Part shown: one piece after another, positions 41,592-50,964 of the stretch
Position numbering within the stretch: the first letter of the stretch is position 1
How the letters are laid out: every line of letters begins with the position of its first letter
Assembly: GCF_025336485.1 (NCBI RefSeq)
Contig: NZ_JAODAB010000017.1
Coordinates: 1 to 64,000, forward strand
Reading direction: 5' to 3'
Source: Pseudomonas citri
Lineage (GTDB): Bacteria > Pseudomonadota > Gammaproteobacteria > Pseudomonadales > Pseudomonadaceae
DNA: 64,000 bases
Made by a program: the position numbers and the translations under genes
Notes under the pieces: generated by a model
Databases searched by the model: none
Seen by the model: only the letters and a program-made list of their open reading frames with translations
Told to the model about the DNA's origin: nothing

Positions 41592-42275
41592 TCAGATGGG
41601 CGTCAGGCAACCTTCCTGCAAGTGCAGGACGCGGTCCATCTGGCGGGCCAGGTTCATGTCGTGGGTCACCACCAGGAACGCGGTACGCATCGACGTACTG
41701 AGTTCGAGCATCAGGTCCTGGATACCTTGAGCGGTATGGGAGTCGAGGTTACCGGTCGGCTCGTCAAGCATCACCAGGCCAGGTTTGTTGACCAGGGCAC
41801 GGGCAATCGCCACGCGCTGGCGCTCGCCACCGGACAACTCGGCCGGCTTGTGCTCCAGGCGATGCGCCAGTCCTACCCGCTCCAGCAACGCCGTGGCCCG
41901 CTGACGAGCCTCTGGAATGGCCGTGCGACCAATCAACAGCGGCATGCAAACGTTCTCTAGCGCGGTGAACTCGGGCAGCAAGTGATGAAACTGGTAAACG
42001 AAGCCCAGGGCACGGTTGCGCAGCAGGCCACGGCCCTTCTCGTTCAGCGCCGAGAGCTCCTCGCCCGCCAGCCAGACACTGCCGGCGGTCGGCGTATCGA
42101 GGCCGCCCAGCAGGTTGAGCAAGGTACTCTTGCCCGACCCCGAGGTGCCGACGATCGCCACGCGCTCGCCAGGGTGCAATTCCAGTTGCAGGCCCGACAA
42201 CACCACCACCGACTCCGGGCCTTCCTCGTAGGATTTGCCCAGGTTACGGCAGCTCAAGATTGCTTTTTCACTCAT
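41592..42275 (-). CDS. lolD: Lipoprotein-releasing ABC transporter ATPase LolD
   Basis: Cytoplasmic ATPase of LolCDE, 227 aa. Walker A is GTSGSGKS (43-50), signature LSGGERQRVAIARAL, Walker B LVMLDEPTGNLD and the switch His in VVTHD. The ATG at 42275 (MSEKAILSCRNLGKSYEEG) is chosen because it gives the length known for Pseudomonas LolD; a start at 42290 would overlap lolC. Confidence 0.96.
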   Translation of the reverse strand: MSEKAILSCRNLGKSYEEGPESVVVLSGLQLELHPGERVAIVGTSGSGKSTLLNLLGGLDTPTAGSVWLAGEELSALNEKGRGLLRNRALGFVYQFHHLLPEFTALENVCMPLLIGRTAIPEARQRATALLERVGLAHRLEHKPAELSGGERQRVAIARALVNKPGLVMLDEPTGNLDSHTAQGIQDLMLELSTSMRTAFLVVTHDMNLARQMDRVLHLQEGCLTPI

Positions 42276-42282
42276 GCCCGAC

Positions 42283-43533
42283 TCACTCATAACGTAACGC
42301 CTCCGCAGGCTGGGTGCGCGCGGCACGCCAGGCTGGATACAGGGTGGCGAGGAAACTCAGGACCAACGCGGCGCCGCAGACCATCAACACATCATCGGCC
42401 TGCAATTGCGAGGGCAGGTAGTCGATGAAATACACGTCGGCGTTGAGAAACTTGTGCCCGATCAGGCCTTCGAGTGCGGCGATCGCGGCGCTGACATTCA
42501 AGGCGGCGAACATGCCGACCAGCGCGCCGACGAACGTGCCGATCACCCCGATCACGGTGCCCTGGACCATGAAGATGCGCATGATTTGCCCCGGCGTGGC
42601 GCCCAGGGTGCGCAAGATGGCGATGTCGCCTTTCTTGTCGTTCACCACCATCACCAGCGTGGAGATGATGTTGAACGCGGCAACGGCGACGATCAGCAGC
42701 AGCAACAGGCCGATCATGGCTTTTTCCATACGGATCGCCTGATACAGGTTGCCATGGGTGCGGGTCCAGTCCCGGGCGTAATAACGGTCCTCGCCGAGTT
42801 GCTGGGCGATGCTCCACGCCGCACGCGGCGCCTGGAACAGGTCGTCGAACTTCAAGCGCAGGCCCTGGACCTGGTCCGGCTTCCAGCGGTGCAGGCGCGC
42901 CAGGTCCTGGAGGTTGGTAACGCCCAGGTAACCGTCCAGCTCGCCGGCACCGACATGAAAGATGCCGACCACGGTAAAGCGTTTCATGCGGGGGAACACC
43001 CCGCCCGGGGTCACGGTGACTTCCGGCGCGACGAAGGTCAGCTTGTCGCCAATGGCCACGCCCAGCTTGGTCGCGGCCTTGTCGCCGATGACGATGCCGA
43101 AGCTGCCGGGCGCGAGGTCGTCGAGCTTACCCTGCTGCATGAAGTTATCGATGATCGAGACCTGCCGCTCGAGCGCCGGGTCGATGCCGTTGAGCAACAC
43201 CTTGGAGACCTTGCCGTTGTTGGTCAGCAGCCCCTGCATCTGGGTGAAGGGCGCGACGGCCAGCACCTGCCGGTTCTGCTTGACCTTGGCGGCCAGGCTC
43301 GGCCAATCGCTGATGGCCTCGCCGGATTCGAGGGTCGCGTGGGGCACCATGCCCAGTACGCGGGTGCGCATTTCATGGTCGAAGCCGTTCATCACCGACA
43401 GCACGACGATCATCACGACCACGCCAAGGGCCAGCCCGATGATGGATGTCAGGGAAATGAACGATACGAAATGATTGCGACGCTTTGCACGGGTGTAACG
43501 CGTGCCGATGAATACGAAGAGAGGTCTGAACAT
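42283..43533 (-). CDS. lolC: Lipoprotein-releasing ABC transporter permease LolC
   Basis: First gene of the lolCDE operon, 416 aa, with the same architecture as lolE: TM1, MacB_PCD periplasmic domain (with the hook segment around residues 165-190) and three C-terminal TM helices. The conserved DKKGDIAILRTLGATPGQIMRIFM and LYPAWRAARTQPAEALRYE match LolC/E. The two permeases in this operon are similar along their full length, which suggests duplication. Seven bases separate its stop from the lolD start. Confidence 0.94.
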   Translation of the reverse strand: MFRPLFVFIGTRYTRAKRRNHFVSFISLTSIIGLALGVVVMIVVLSVMNGFDHEMRTRVLGMVPHATLESGEAISDWPSLAAKVKQNRQVLAVAPFTQMQGLLTNNGKVSKVLLNGIDPALERQVSIIDNFMQQGKLDDLAPGSFGIVIGDKAATKLGVAIGDKLTFVAPEVTVTPGGVFPRMKRFTVVGIFHVGAGELDGYLGVTNLQDLARLHRWKPDQVQGLRLKFDDLFQAPRAAWSIAQQLGEDRYYARDWTRTHGNLYQAIRMEKAMIGLLLLLIVAVAAFNIISTLVMVVNDKKGDIAILRTLGATPGQIMRIFMVQGTVIGVIGTFVGALVGMFAALNVSAAIAALEGLIGHKFLNADVYFIDYLPSQLQADDVLMVCGAALVLSFLATLYPAWRAARTQPAEALRYE

Positions 43534-43627
43534 GTCGGGGCTTGTTCGGAGGGAAAAGAAACGTCCTTGTGGCGGGGGTCACAAACCAGCTTTACACTCA
43601 GACCACCGCCGCTACCATGGGTTCGCC

Positions 43628-44224
43628 ATGTCGACATTAGATGAAGAAGATCGCCGCGAATACTACCGTATCGAGGACACGATCGCACTGGAAATTCGGC
43701 CCCTCTCCATTCCTGAAGCCGCCGGCCAGGAAGTGTTGCAGGATGCGTCTCCATTGTTCAATCTGCTCAGCGAACTGCACCTGAGCGAATTCGAATCGCA
43801 ACACCTGCTGCGCCAGATCAGCGAGCGTGAGCGCAGCATCGCCGCCTACCTCAAGGCCATGAACAAACGCTTCGACCTGCTCAGCCAGGTCATCGCACTG
43901 ACGGTGCTCGGCGAAATCGGCGAACCGCAGCCGGTGATCATTTCCGAAGGCGGCATCGACTTCCAATCTCCCACACCCATCGCCGTCGGCACGCACTTGT
44001 CGATCAAGCTGGTACTCATGCCGCAGGCCCTCGGCTTGTTGCTGCGCGCGAGGGTGACCCATTGCGATCCCAAGGGCGATGGCTACGACGTCGGCACCGA
44101 GTTCGAACGCCCCACCGACGCCCAGCGCCAGTTGCTGGCTCGCTACATCCTGCAAAAACAGGCGCAAGAACGGCGCCTGGCCCGGGAACAGAACGAATCA
44201 GGTATCAATAAGGAACAACCGTGA
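43628..44224 (+). CDS. PilZ-domain protein
   Basis: A 198-aa cytoplasmic protein. The N-terminus (REYYRIEDTIALEI) carries the R-x-x-x-R-like start of PilZ-type c-di-GMP proteins, the middle is a helical region (LSEFESQHLLRQISERERSIAAYLKAMNKRFDLL), and the C-terminal part is a PilZ beta-barrel with ISEGGIDFQSPTPIAVGTHLSIKL and a VGTEF close. The canonical RxxxR and D/NxSxxG pair is incomplete (SEGGID), so c-di-GMP binding is uncertain. It corresponds in position to P. aeruginosa PA2989. The stop overlaps the GDPD start. Confidence 0.83.
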   Translation: MSTLDEEDRREYYRIEDTIALEIRPLSIPEAAGQEVLQDASPLFNLLSELHLSEFESQHLLRQISERERSIAAYLKAMNKRFDLLSQVIALTVLGEIGEPQPVIISEGGIDFQSPTPIAVGTHLSIKLVLMPQALGLLLRARVTHCDPKGDGYDVGTEFERPTDAQRQLLARYILQKQAQERRLAREQNESGINKEQP

Positions 44225-44943
44225 CCCTCATTTATGGCCACCGCGGCGCCAAGGGCGAAGCGCCGGAAAACACCCTGACCGGTTTTCAGGAATGCCTCAA
44301 GCACGGCGTACGCCGTTGCGAACTGGATCTGCACCTGTCCATGGACGGCGAGCTGATGGTGATCCACGACCCGACACTCAAACGCACCACCGACCGTCGC
44401 GGCAAGGTGGTCGAACACACCGCCGCCGAGCTGGTGACCTACGATGCGCGCAAAGGTGGCCCGGGCTGGATCAAGCCATGCCCGATCCCGCGCCTGGAGG
44501 AGCTGTTCGAGAAATGCGATTTCGAGCATTGGCAGCTGGAGGTCAAGAGTGCCTCGCGCACCCGCGCCACCGCCACCGTGCTGGGCATACGTGAAATGGC
44601 CCAGCGTTTCGGGCTACTGGACAAGATCACCATCACGTCCAGCTCGCGGGAAGTGCTCAAGGCGGCCCAGGAGCTGACGCCGGACATTTCCCGCGGCCTG
44701 GTGGCCGAGTACGCCTGGCTCGACCCGTTGAAGGTCGCCCAGAGCTATGGCTGCGAGATCCTGGCGTTGAACTGGACCCTGTGCACGCCGGAACGCCTGA
44801 TCAAGGCGCAGCGCCAAGGGCTGCATGTGTCGGTATGGACGGTCAACGAGCCCGCGCTGATGCGCAGGCTCGCCGACTTTGGCGCTGACAGCCTGATTAC
44901 AGACTTTCCCGGTTTGGCCACTGCCACGCTTGAGAAAGGCTGA
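44221..44943 (+). CDS. Glycerophosphodiester phosphodiesterase
   Basis: Cytoplasmic GDPD-family enzyme, 240 aa, hydrolysing glycerophosphodiesters to sn-glycerol-3-phosphate and an alcohol (UgpQ type). The catalytic set is visible: GHRGAKGEAPENT (His7, Arg8), ELDLHLSMDGELMVIHD (Glu34, Asp36, His49), plus SVWTVNEP and ITDFPG near the C-terminus. No signal peptide. The GTG start overlaps the PilZ stop (GTGA), so the two are co-translated. Confidence 0.93.
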   Translation: MTLIYGHRGAKGEAPENTLTGFQECLKHGVRRCELDLHLSMDGELMVIHDPTLKRTTDRRGKVVEHTAAELVTYDARKGGPGWIKPCPIPRLEELFEKCDFEHWQLEVKSASRTRATATVLGIREMAQRFGLLDKITITSSSREVLKAAQELTPDISRGLVAEYAWLDPLKVAQSYGCEILALNWTLCTPERLIKAQRQGLHVSVWTVNEPALMRRLADFGADSLITDFPGLATATLEKG

Positions 44944-44985
44944 AATCGGTCTCCCCGGCCGGCTCAGGCCACCGGCCGGAGCCGC

Positions 44986-46380
44986 TCAAAAAAGCCGGTT
45001 GAGCCCGTCGTAGGCCGCTACCCGATAGGCTTCGGCCATGGTCGGGTAGTTGAACGTGGTGTTGACGAAGTACTTCAACGTGTTCGCCTCGCCCGACTGG
45101 TTCATGATCGCCTGGCCGATGTGCACAATTTCCGAAGCCTGGTAGCCGAAGCAATGCACGCCCAGCACTTCCAGGGTCTCGCGGTGGAACAGGATCTTCA
45201 GCATGCCTTGCGGCTCGCCGGCGATCTGCGCCCGCGCCATGCCCTTGAAGAAGGCCTTGCCCACTTCATAAGGCACCTTGGCCTGAGTCAGTTCCTGCTC
45301 GTTCTTGCCGATCGAGCTGATCTCCGGAATGGTGTAGATACCAGTCGGCACGTCGTTGACGAAACGCCAGCTGCCATTGTCGACGATGCTGCCAGCGGCG
45401 GAACGGCCCTGGTCGTGGGCGGCACTGGCCAGGCTCGGCCAACCGATCACGTCACCGGCGCCGTAGATGTTCGGCACGCAGGTGCGGTAGTTCTCGTCGA
45501 CTTCGATCTGGCCACGGCTGTTGACCTTCACGCCGATGTTTTCCAGGCCCAGGGTATCGGTGTTGCCGGTACGGCCGTTGCACCAGAGCAAGGCGTCGGC
45601 CTTGATCTTCTTGCCGGACTTGAGGTGCAGGATCACGCCGTTGTCCACGCCTTCGACGCGGTCGTAGTCCTCGTTGTGACGCACGGTGATATTGTTGTTG
45701 CTGAAGTGATAGCTCAGGGCCTGGGAAATTTCCGAGTCCAGGAAGCTCAACAACTGGCCACGGTTATCCACCAACTCCACCAATACACCCAGGCCACTGA
45801 AGATCGAGGCGTATTCACAACCGATCACGCCGGCACCGTAGACGATGAGTTTGCGCGGGGTGTGGCCCAGGCTCAGGATGGTGTCGCTGTCGTAGATGCG
45901 CGCATGGTTGAAATCGATGTCGGCCGGGCGATATGGGCGCGAGCCGGTGGCGATGATGATGTGCTTGGCCACCAGCTTCTCGACCACGCCATTGCCACAG
46001 ACCACTTCCACGGTTTGCTCATCGGCGAAGCTGCCGGTGCCGAAGAACACATCTACGCGGTTGCGAGCATAGTAGCCGGTACGCGAGGCCACTTGCTTGG
46101 CGATCACCTTCTCGGCGCTCTTGAGCACGTCCGGGAAGGAGAACCAGCGCGGCTCACCGATGGCCCGGAACATCGGGTTGGTGTTGAACTGCATGATCTG
46201 CCGTACGGAGTGACGCAGGGCCTTGGACGGGATGGTGCCCAAGTGGGTGCAGTTACCGCCGACTTGTCGGCGGCTGTCGACCATCGCCACCTTGCGCCCA
46301 GCCTTGGCGGCATTCATTGCCGCGCCTTCACCCGCCGGGCCGGAGCCCAGTACCACCACGTCGTAGTTGTAGACAGCCAT
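44986..46380 (-). CDS. sthA: Soluble pyridine nucleotide transhydrogenase SthA
   Basis: FAD flavoprotein of 464 aa exchanging reducing equivalents between NADPH and NADH. Motifs: FAD-binding VVLGSGPAGEGAAMNAAKAG, VGGNCTHLGTIPSKALRHS, where the redox-disulfide region has only one cysteine as is characteristic of SthA, NAD(P)-binding VYGAGVIGCEYASIFSGLG, and YGAGDVIGWPSLASAAHDQGRSAA. The start at 46380 is normal. It is convergent with the GDPD gene with 42 bases between. Confidence 0.97.
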   Translation of the reverse strand: MAVYNYDVVVLGSGPAGEGAAMNAAKAGRKVAMVDSRRQVGGNCTHLGTIPSKALRHSVRQIMQFNTNPMFRAIGEPRWFSFPDVLKSAEKVIAKQVASRTGYYARNRVDVFFGTGSFADEQTVEVVCGNGVVEKLVAKHIIIATGSRPYRPADIDFNHARIYDSDTILSLGHTPRKLIVYGAGVIGCEYASIFSGLGVLVELVDNRGQLLSFLDSEISQALSYHFSNNNITVRHNEDYDRVEGVDNGVILHLKSGKKIKADALLWCNGRTGNTDTLGLENIGVKVNSRGQIEVDENYRTCVPNIYGAGDVIGWPSLASAAHDQGRSAAGSIVDNGSWRFVNDVPTGIYTIPEISSIGKNEQELTQAKVPYEVGKAFFKGMARAQIAGEPQGMLKILFHRETLEVLGVHCFGYQASEIVHIGQAIMNQSGEANTLKYFVNTTFNYPTMAEAYRVAAYDGLNRLF

Positions 46381-46643
46381 GCGTACTCCTCAGAACAGGC
46401 CGTGGCACCACAGCGGCGCCGACGGCTAAATCACGCCGATTCACGGCATGAAGGAACAATTTGTGGCCGGTTCACGAGCCCGGCCACAGTCTATAGAAGC
46501 GTCAACGCCGCGCACATTACCCCTTGGTCGCGTCGTAGGCTAGTTTTGCCTGCGTTATTTCGCCACACCTATGCTTTCAGCAGCCTGTCATCGGCGCCAT
46601 TCGATGCTCACCCTCGCCACAGGTCATCTACAACCCAACGTCA

Positions 46644-47660
46644 TCATTGGGTTTCCCCCTTGGTTATGCGGTCAAACGCATCATTGGTACGAGTCACGAA
46701 ACGCCCCCCGTCCCGCAGCACGAAAAACACCCCGATGCCATGCTTCTCGGCATAGTCCCAACCCCGTTCAGGGCCGAGAATCAGCAACAGCGTTGACAGT
46801 CCATCGGCCATCAGCGCCGAAGGATGAATGACAGTGACGGACGCCAGGTTATGCAGGACCGGCGTACCGATGCGCGCATCGAAGGTGTGGGAGTAACGTT
46901 GGCCGTCCTGCTCGAAATATTTACGGTAGTCGCCGGACGTCGAAACCCCGTAGCCATTGACCTCGATAACCCGTTCGGCCACTTGCCGGTCGTCCCGGGG
47001 TTCCTCCAGGGCGACACGCCAGGGCGAGCCATCGGGCTTGTGCCCGACCGCCTTGAGCTCTCCGGTGGCTTCGGCCAGGTAGCTGTCGATTCCCAGGGCC
47101 TGGAGCCGGGCGGCGATGCGGTCGACGGCGTAGCCCGCGGCGATGCTGTTGAAGTCGACCTCCACGGCCGCGTCCTTGCACAACCGGTCGCCCTCAATGC
47201 GCAAATGGCCATGGCCAATGCGCTGGCGCACCAGGGCCAAGGCCTCGGCGTCCGGCACTTTTTCTTCCCGCGATTGCGGACCGAACCCCCACAGGTTCAA
47301 CAGCGGTTCCACAGTCAGGTCGTAGGAGCCGTCACTCTGGGCCGACAACTGCTCACCCACGCGGACCAACTCCAGGACTGCCGCCGGCATCACCTGACAG
47401 CTGTTGGCGGCCAGCGCATTGAAACGCTCGACGTCCGAGTCGCTGCGATAGGTCGAGAATTGCCGATCGACTTCGGCAAGGATGCCTTGCACCTCAGCCT
47501 GCACCGCCGCCGGAGCGGGCCCGGTCCGATGCTTGACGTACTGGATGGAATACCGACTGCCCATGGTCGGGCCGTCGAATCGCTCCAGGGTGTCGCCGTT
47601 GCCACAGCCGGAAAACACGCCGACCAGGGCCACAAGGGCTCCCCACCGTCCAGTTAACAA
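46644..47660 (-). CDS. apbE: FAD:protein FMN transferase, ApbE-family lipoprotein
   Basis: Exported enzyme that attaches FMN to Thr/Ser of target proteins such as NqrB/NqrC. With a TTG start at 47660 (GAGGAG site eight bases upstream) the product is 338 aa, with a clean lipoprotein signal ending FSGCG (lipobox). An upstream ATG (47693) would put acidic residues in the signal and is less likely. Core motifs: GPTMGSRYSIQY, DRQFSTYRSDSDVERFN, VDFNSIAAGYAVDRIA and STSGDYRKYFE, plus MADGLSTLLLILG. In P. aeruginosa it neighbours nqrABCDEF, which is not present here. The flavinylated partner is therefore elsewhere. Confidence 0.9.
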   Translation of the reverse strand: MLTGRWGALVALVGVFSGCGNGDTLERFDGPTMGSRYSIQYVKHRTGPAPAAVQAEVQGILAEVDRQFSTYRSDSDVERFNALAANSCQVMPAAVLELVRVGEQLSAQSDGSYDLTVEPLLNLWGFGPQSREEKVPDAEALALVRQRIGHGHLRIEGDRLCKDAAVEVDFNSIAAGYAVDRIAARLQALGIDSYLAEATGELKAVGHKPDGSPWRVALEEPRDDRQVAERVIEVNGYGVSTSGDYRKYFEQDGQRYSHTFDARIGTPVLHNLASVTVIHPSALMADGLSTLLLILGPERGWDYAEKHGIGVFFVLRDGGRFVTRTNDAFDRITKGETQ

Positions 47661-47760
47661 ATCTTCATCTCCTCTCGAAACCGCGCCGGCCATTATGAAC
47701 TTCAGCGCGCGCAAAAAACCTGCTGGGGACCAATGAGGGCCTTACGGAAACTCCTGAAAA

Positions 47761-47854
47761 CCTGTGGGAGCAAAGCTTGCTCGCGATGAACGATGACGCG
47801 GATTTGCAGTTGAACCGTGTCGCCTGCATCGCGAGCAAGCTTTGCTCCCACAGG
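47761..47854. repeat. REP doublet, perfect 28-bp inverted repeat
   Basis: Positions 47761-47788 and 47827-47854 are perfect inverted copies of a REP sequence of 28 bases with a 38-base spacer. It is intact and therefore perhaps recent. It lies upstream of the MFS gene. No transposase (RAYT) gene is in the window. Confidence 0.93.
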
Positions 47855-47949
47855 CTCCTCCAGGCTCTTCCAAGGTTTTTCCAAAGCTTCCACAAGATTC
47901 CAAAGGCGCGGCGTTTTCATACTAGATTGACCAGAGTGAGTACCTGCAC

Positions 47950-49248
47950 ATGTCTTCCAATACGAGCAACGGCAAGGCGATTTTTCGCGTTGTCAGCGGC
48001 AATTTCCTGGAGATGTTCGACTTCATGGTCTACGGCTTCTATGCCACGGCCATCGCCAAGACGTTCTTCCCCACCGACAGTGCTTTCGCCTCGCTGATGC
48101 TGTCCCTGGCAACGTTTGGCGCCGGGTTCCTGATGCGTCCGCTGGGGGCGATTGTCCTCGGCGCCTACATTGACCGCCACGGCCGTCGCCAAGGCCTGAT
48201 CATTACGCTGGCCTTGATGGCCATGGGCACCATCCTGATCGCCTGCGTACCGGGTTACGCCGTCCTCGGCGTGGCAGCCCCCTTGTTGGTGCTGCTGGGT
48301 CGATTGTTGCAAGGTTTCTCCGCCGGCGTGGAGCTGGGCGGCGTGTCGCTATACCTGGCAGAAATCGCCACACCAGGACGCAAGGGCTTCTTTGTCAGTT
48401 GGCAATCCGCCAGCCAGCAAGCTGCCGTGGTGTTCGCCGGCCTGCTGGGGGTTGGCCTCAATCATTGGTTGAGCCCGCAGCAGATGGGCGACTGGGGCTG
48501 GCGCGTACCGTTCCTGGTGGGCTGCATGATCGTCCCGGCGATTTTCATGATCCGTCGTTCACTGGAAGAAACACCTGAGTTCCAGGCGAGAAAACATCGC
48601 CCTAGCCTGTCGGAAATCACCCGCTCCATTGGTCAGAACTTCGGTATCGTCTTGGCCGGCATGGCGCTGGTGGTAATGACCACGGTGTCTTTCTACCTGA
48701 TCACCGCCTACACGCCGACGTTCGGCAAGGCCGAATTGAACCTGTCGGACCTGGATGCATTGCTGGTTACCGTGTGCATCGGCTTGTCGAATTTCTTCTG
48801 GCTGCCGGTGATGGGTGCATTTTCAGACAAGATCGGACGCAAACCCCTGCTGCTCGGTGCGACCGTCCTGGCGATCCTGACCGCCTACCCGGCACTGTCC
48901 TGGCTGGTGACGAACCCCAGCTTCAGCCATTTGCTGATCGTCGAGCTGTGGCTATCGTTCCTGTACGGATCGTACAACGGTGCCATGGTGGTGGCCTTGA
49001 CGGAAATCATGCCGGTCCAGGTGCGCACCACAGGCTTCTCCCTGGCCTACAGCCTGGCGACGGCAACGTTCGGCGGGTTTACCCCGGCAGCTTGCACCTA
49101 CCTGATCCATGTGCTGGACAACAAGGCGGCACCGGGGATCTGGCTCAGTGGTGCCGCAGTGCTGGGGTTGATCGCGACCCTGGTGTTGTTCAAGGGGAAT
49201 CGGCATGAATTGCGGACGGCGCAGGCCGCCGTAGCGGGTGGCGCCTGA
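47950..49248 (+). CDS. MFS citrate/tricarballylate-type proton symporter
   Basis: A 432-aa MFS permease of the metabolite:H+ symporter family. The N-terminus (NFLEMFDFMVYGFYATAIAKTFFP) is that of CitA/TcuC transporters, with RHGRRQGLIITLALMAMGT between TM2 and TM3 and RLLQGFSAGVELGGVSLYLAEIA in TM4-5. Twelve membrane segments are predicted. Citrate or tricarballylate uptake is likely; the exact acid is not decided. It is preceded by the REP doublet and followed by a bidirectional terminator shared with gap. Confidence 0.88.
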   Translation: MSSNTSNGKAIFRVVSGNFLEMFDFMVYGFYATAIAKTFFPTDSAFASLMLSLATFGAGFLMRPLGAIVLGAYIDRHGRRQGLIITLALMAMGTILIACVPGYAVLGVAAPLLVLLGRLLQGFSAGVELGGVSLYLAEIATPGRKGFFVSWQSASQQAAVVFAGLLGVGLNHWLSPQQMGDWGWRVPFLVGCMIVPAIFMIRRSLEETPEFQARKHRPSLSEITRSIGQNFGIVLAGMALVVMTTVSFYLITAYTPTFGKAELNLSDLDALLVTVCIGLSNFFWLPVMGAFSDKIGRKPLLLGATVLAILTAYPALSWLVTNPSFSHLLIVELWLSFLYGSYNGAMVVALTEIMPVQVRTTGFSLAYSLATATFGGFTPAACTYLIHVLDNKAAPGIWLSGAAVLGLIATLVLFKGNRHELRTAQAAVAGGA

Positions 49249-49282
49249 TAGATCGCTATCGCCCGGGCAACCCAAAACCCAG

Positions 49283-49315
49283 AAAAAAAAACGCCCCGAC
49301 AAGTCGGGGCGTTTT
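49283..49315. terminator. Bidirectional terminator (MFS / gap)
   Basis: ACGCCCCGAC and GTCGGGGCGT form a 10-bp stem with loop AA, flanked by A9 and T4. Confidence 0.92.
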
Positions 49316-49331
49316 CATAGCCAACTGAAGC

Positions 49332-50795
49332 TTAGCGCGGGAACGCTGGCGGGTTTACACCGGCCATGTCTTCCATCACGCGAACCACCTGGCAGCTGTA
49401 ACCGAACTCGTTGTCGTACCAGACATACAGGACAACGCGGTTATCTTGGGTGATGGTGGCTTCGGCATCGACCACACCGGCGTGGCGCGAGCCCACGAAG
49501 TCGGTGGAAACCACTTCCTGCGAGCTGACGAAATCGATCTGCTTGTGCAGGTCCGAGTGCAGCGCCATATAGCGCAGGTACTCGTTGATCTCTTCGCGAG
49601 TGGTGGCTTTCTCAAGGTTCAGGTTGAGGATCGCCATCGACACGTTCGGCGTCGGCACACGGATCGCGTTGCCGGTCAGCTTGCCAGCCAGCTCAGGCAG
49701 GGCCTTGGCAGCAGCGGTAGCAGCGCCGGTCTCGGTGATGACCATGTTCAGCGCGGCGCTGCGGCCACGACGATCGCCCTTGTGGAAGTTGTCGATCAGG
49801 TTCTGGTCGTTGGTGTACGAGTGAACCGTTTCAACGTGACCGTTGACGATGCCGAACTTGTCGTTCACAGCCTTGAGCACCGGCACGATGGCGTTGGTGG
49901 TGCAGGAGGCAGCGGAGACGATCTTGTCATCAGCGGTGATGTCGCCGTGGTTGATGCCGTGAACGATGTTCTTCAGCTTGCCCTTGCCAGGCGCGGTCAG
50001 CACGACGCGGTCGATACCCGGGCAGGCCAGGTGCTGGCCCAGGCCGTCGGCATCACGCCATACACCGGTGTTGTCCACCAGCAGGGCGTCCTTGATGCCG
50101 TACTGGGTGTAGTCCACCTCGGTCGGGCTCTTCGCGTAGATCACCTGGATCAGGTTGCCGTTGGCACTGATGGTGTTGTTTTCTTCGTCGATGACGATGG
50201 TGCCGTTGAACGAACCATGGACCGAATCGCGGCGCAGCAGGCTGGCACGCTTGGTCAGATCGTTCTCGGCGCCCTTGCGCACCACGATGGCGCGCAGGCG
50301 CAGGCCGTCGCCACCACCGGTTTTCTCGATCAGGATACGCGCCAGCAGACGACCGATACGACCGAAGCCGTACAGGACCACGTCAGTGCCTTTACGCGCG
50401 GCAGCGTTCTGCTGACCCACCACATCGGCCAGCTCTTCGCGAACGAATTGCTCGGCGGTGCGGCCATTGCCTTCGCTACGGAATTTGAACGCCAACTTGC
50501 CCAGATCCACCGAAGCCGCGCCGAGCTTGAGCTCGCTCATGGCTTTGAGCAGAGGGAATGTTTCGTGGACGGAGAGTTCGCTGTCGTCGGAAGAACGGTG
50601 GCGAGCAAAGCGATGGGCTTTGAGGATCGCGATGACAGACTGGTTGATCAGGCTGCGGCCAAAAATCGAGCTCACCACATTGTTATTGCGGTAGAGCTGA
50701 CCGATGAGAGGGATCATCGCTTCGGCGAGTGCTTCACGATCGATCCATTCACCAAGACACTGGTCGGGCTTCTGAGTCACGGTAACCTTCCACAT
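49332..50795 (-). CDS. gap: Glyceraldehyde-3-phosphate dehydrogenase, long form
   Basis: A 487-aa GAPDH: the C-terminal ~350 residues are a canonical enzyme with NAD loop YGFGRIGRLL (143-148), catalytic Cys298 in SAASCTTNAIVP, and VETVHSYTNDQNLIDNFHK and WYDNEFGYSCQVVRV. A helical N-terminal extension of about 130 residues (MIPLIGQLYRNNNVVSSIFG) distinguishes the Pseudomonas long form (PA3001-like), which is generally tied to gluconeogenic growth. A GTG 12 bases downstream of the chosen ATG (50795) is another possible start. It is divergent from mfd. Confidence 0.94.
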   Translation of the reverse strand: MWKVTVTQKPDQCLGEWIDREALAEAMIPLIGQLYRNNNVVSSIFGRSLINQSVIAILKAHRFARHRSSDDSELSVHETFPLLKAMSELKLGAASVDLGKLAFKFRSEGNGRTAEQFVREELADVVGQQNAAARKGTDVVLYGFGRIGRLLARILIEKTGGGDGLRLRAIVVRKGAENDLTKRASLLRRDSVHGSFNGTIVIDEENNTISANGNLIQVIYAKSPTEVDYTQYGIKDALLVDNTGVWRDADGLGQHLACPGIDRVVLTAPGKGKLKNIVHGINHGDITADDKIVSAASCTTNAIVPVLKAVNDKFGIVNGHVETVHSYTNDQNLIDNFHKGDRRGRSAALNMVITETGAATAAAKALPELAGKLTGNAIRVPTPNVSMAILNLNLEKATTREEINEYLRYMALHSDLHKQIDFVSSQEVVSTDFVGSRHAGVVDAEATITQDNRVVLYVWYDNEFGYSCQVVRVMEDMAGVNPPAFPR

Positions 50796-50964
50796 GTAGG
50801 GACAGAAAAAAGGGGCTACATTATGCCGCCGAGTCCACGACTGAGCAATGCGCGCCTGTCGCACCGTGGCTTTTCCTGCCCACACAGGCAGTCTGCGACT
50901 GACAGCAGGCCCCTTCCCCCGCTACAATTGTCGACTTTGTCGCAACGCTGGAGCTCAATCTTCC

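Noticed and set aside
47661..47714. Longer ATG starts for the ApbE gene (47693, 47714)
   Set aside because: They place acidic residues before the lipoprotein signal; the TTG at 47660 has the ribosome site and a normal signal.
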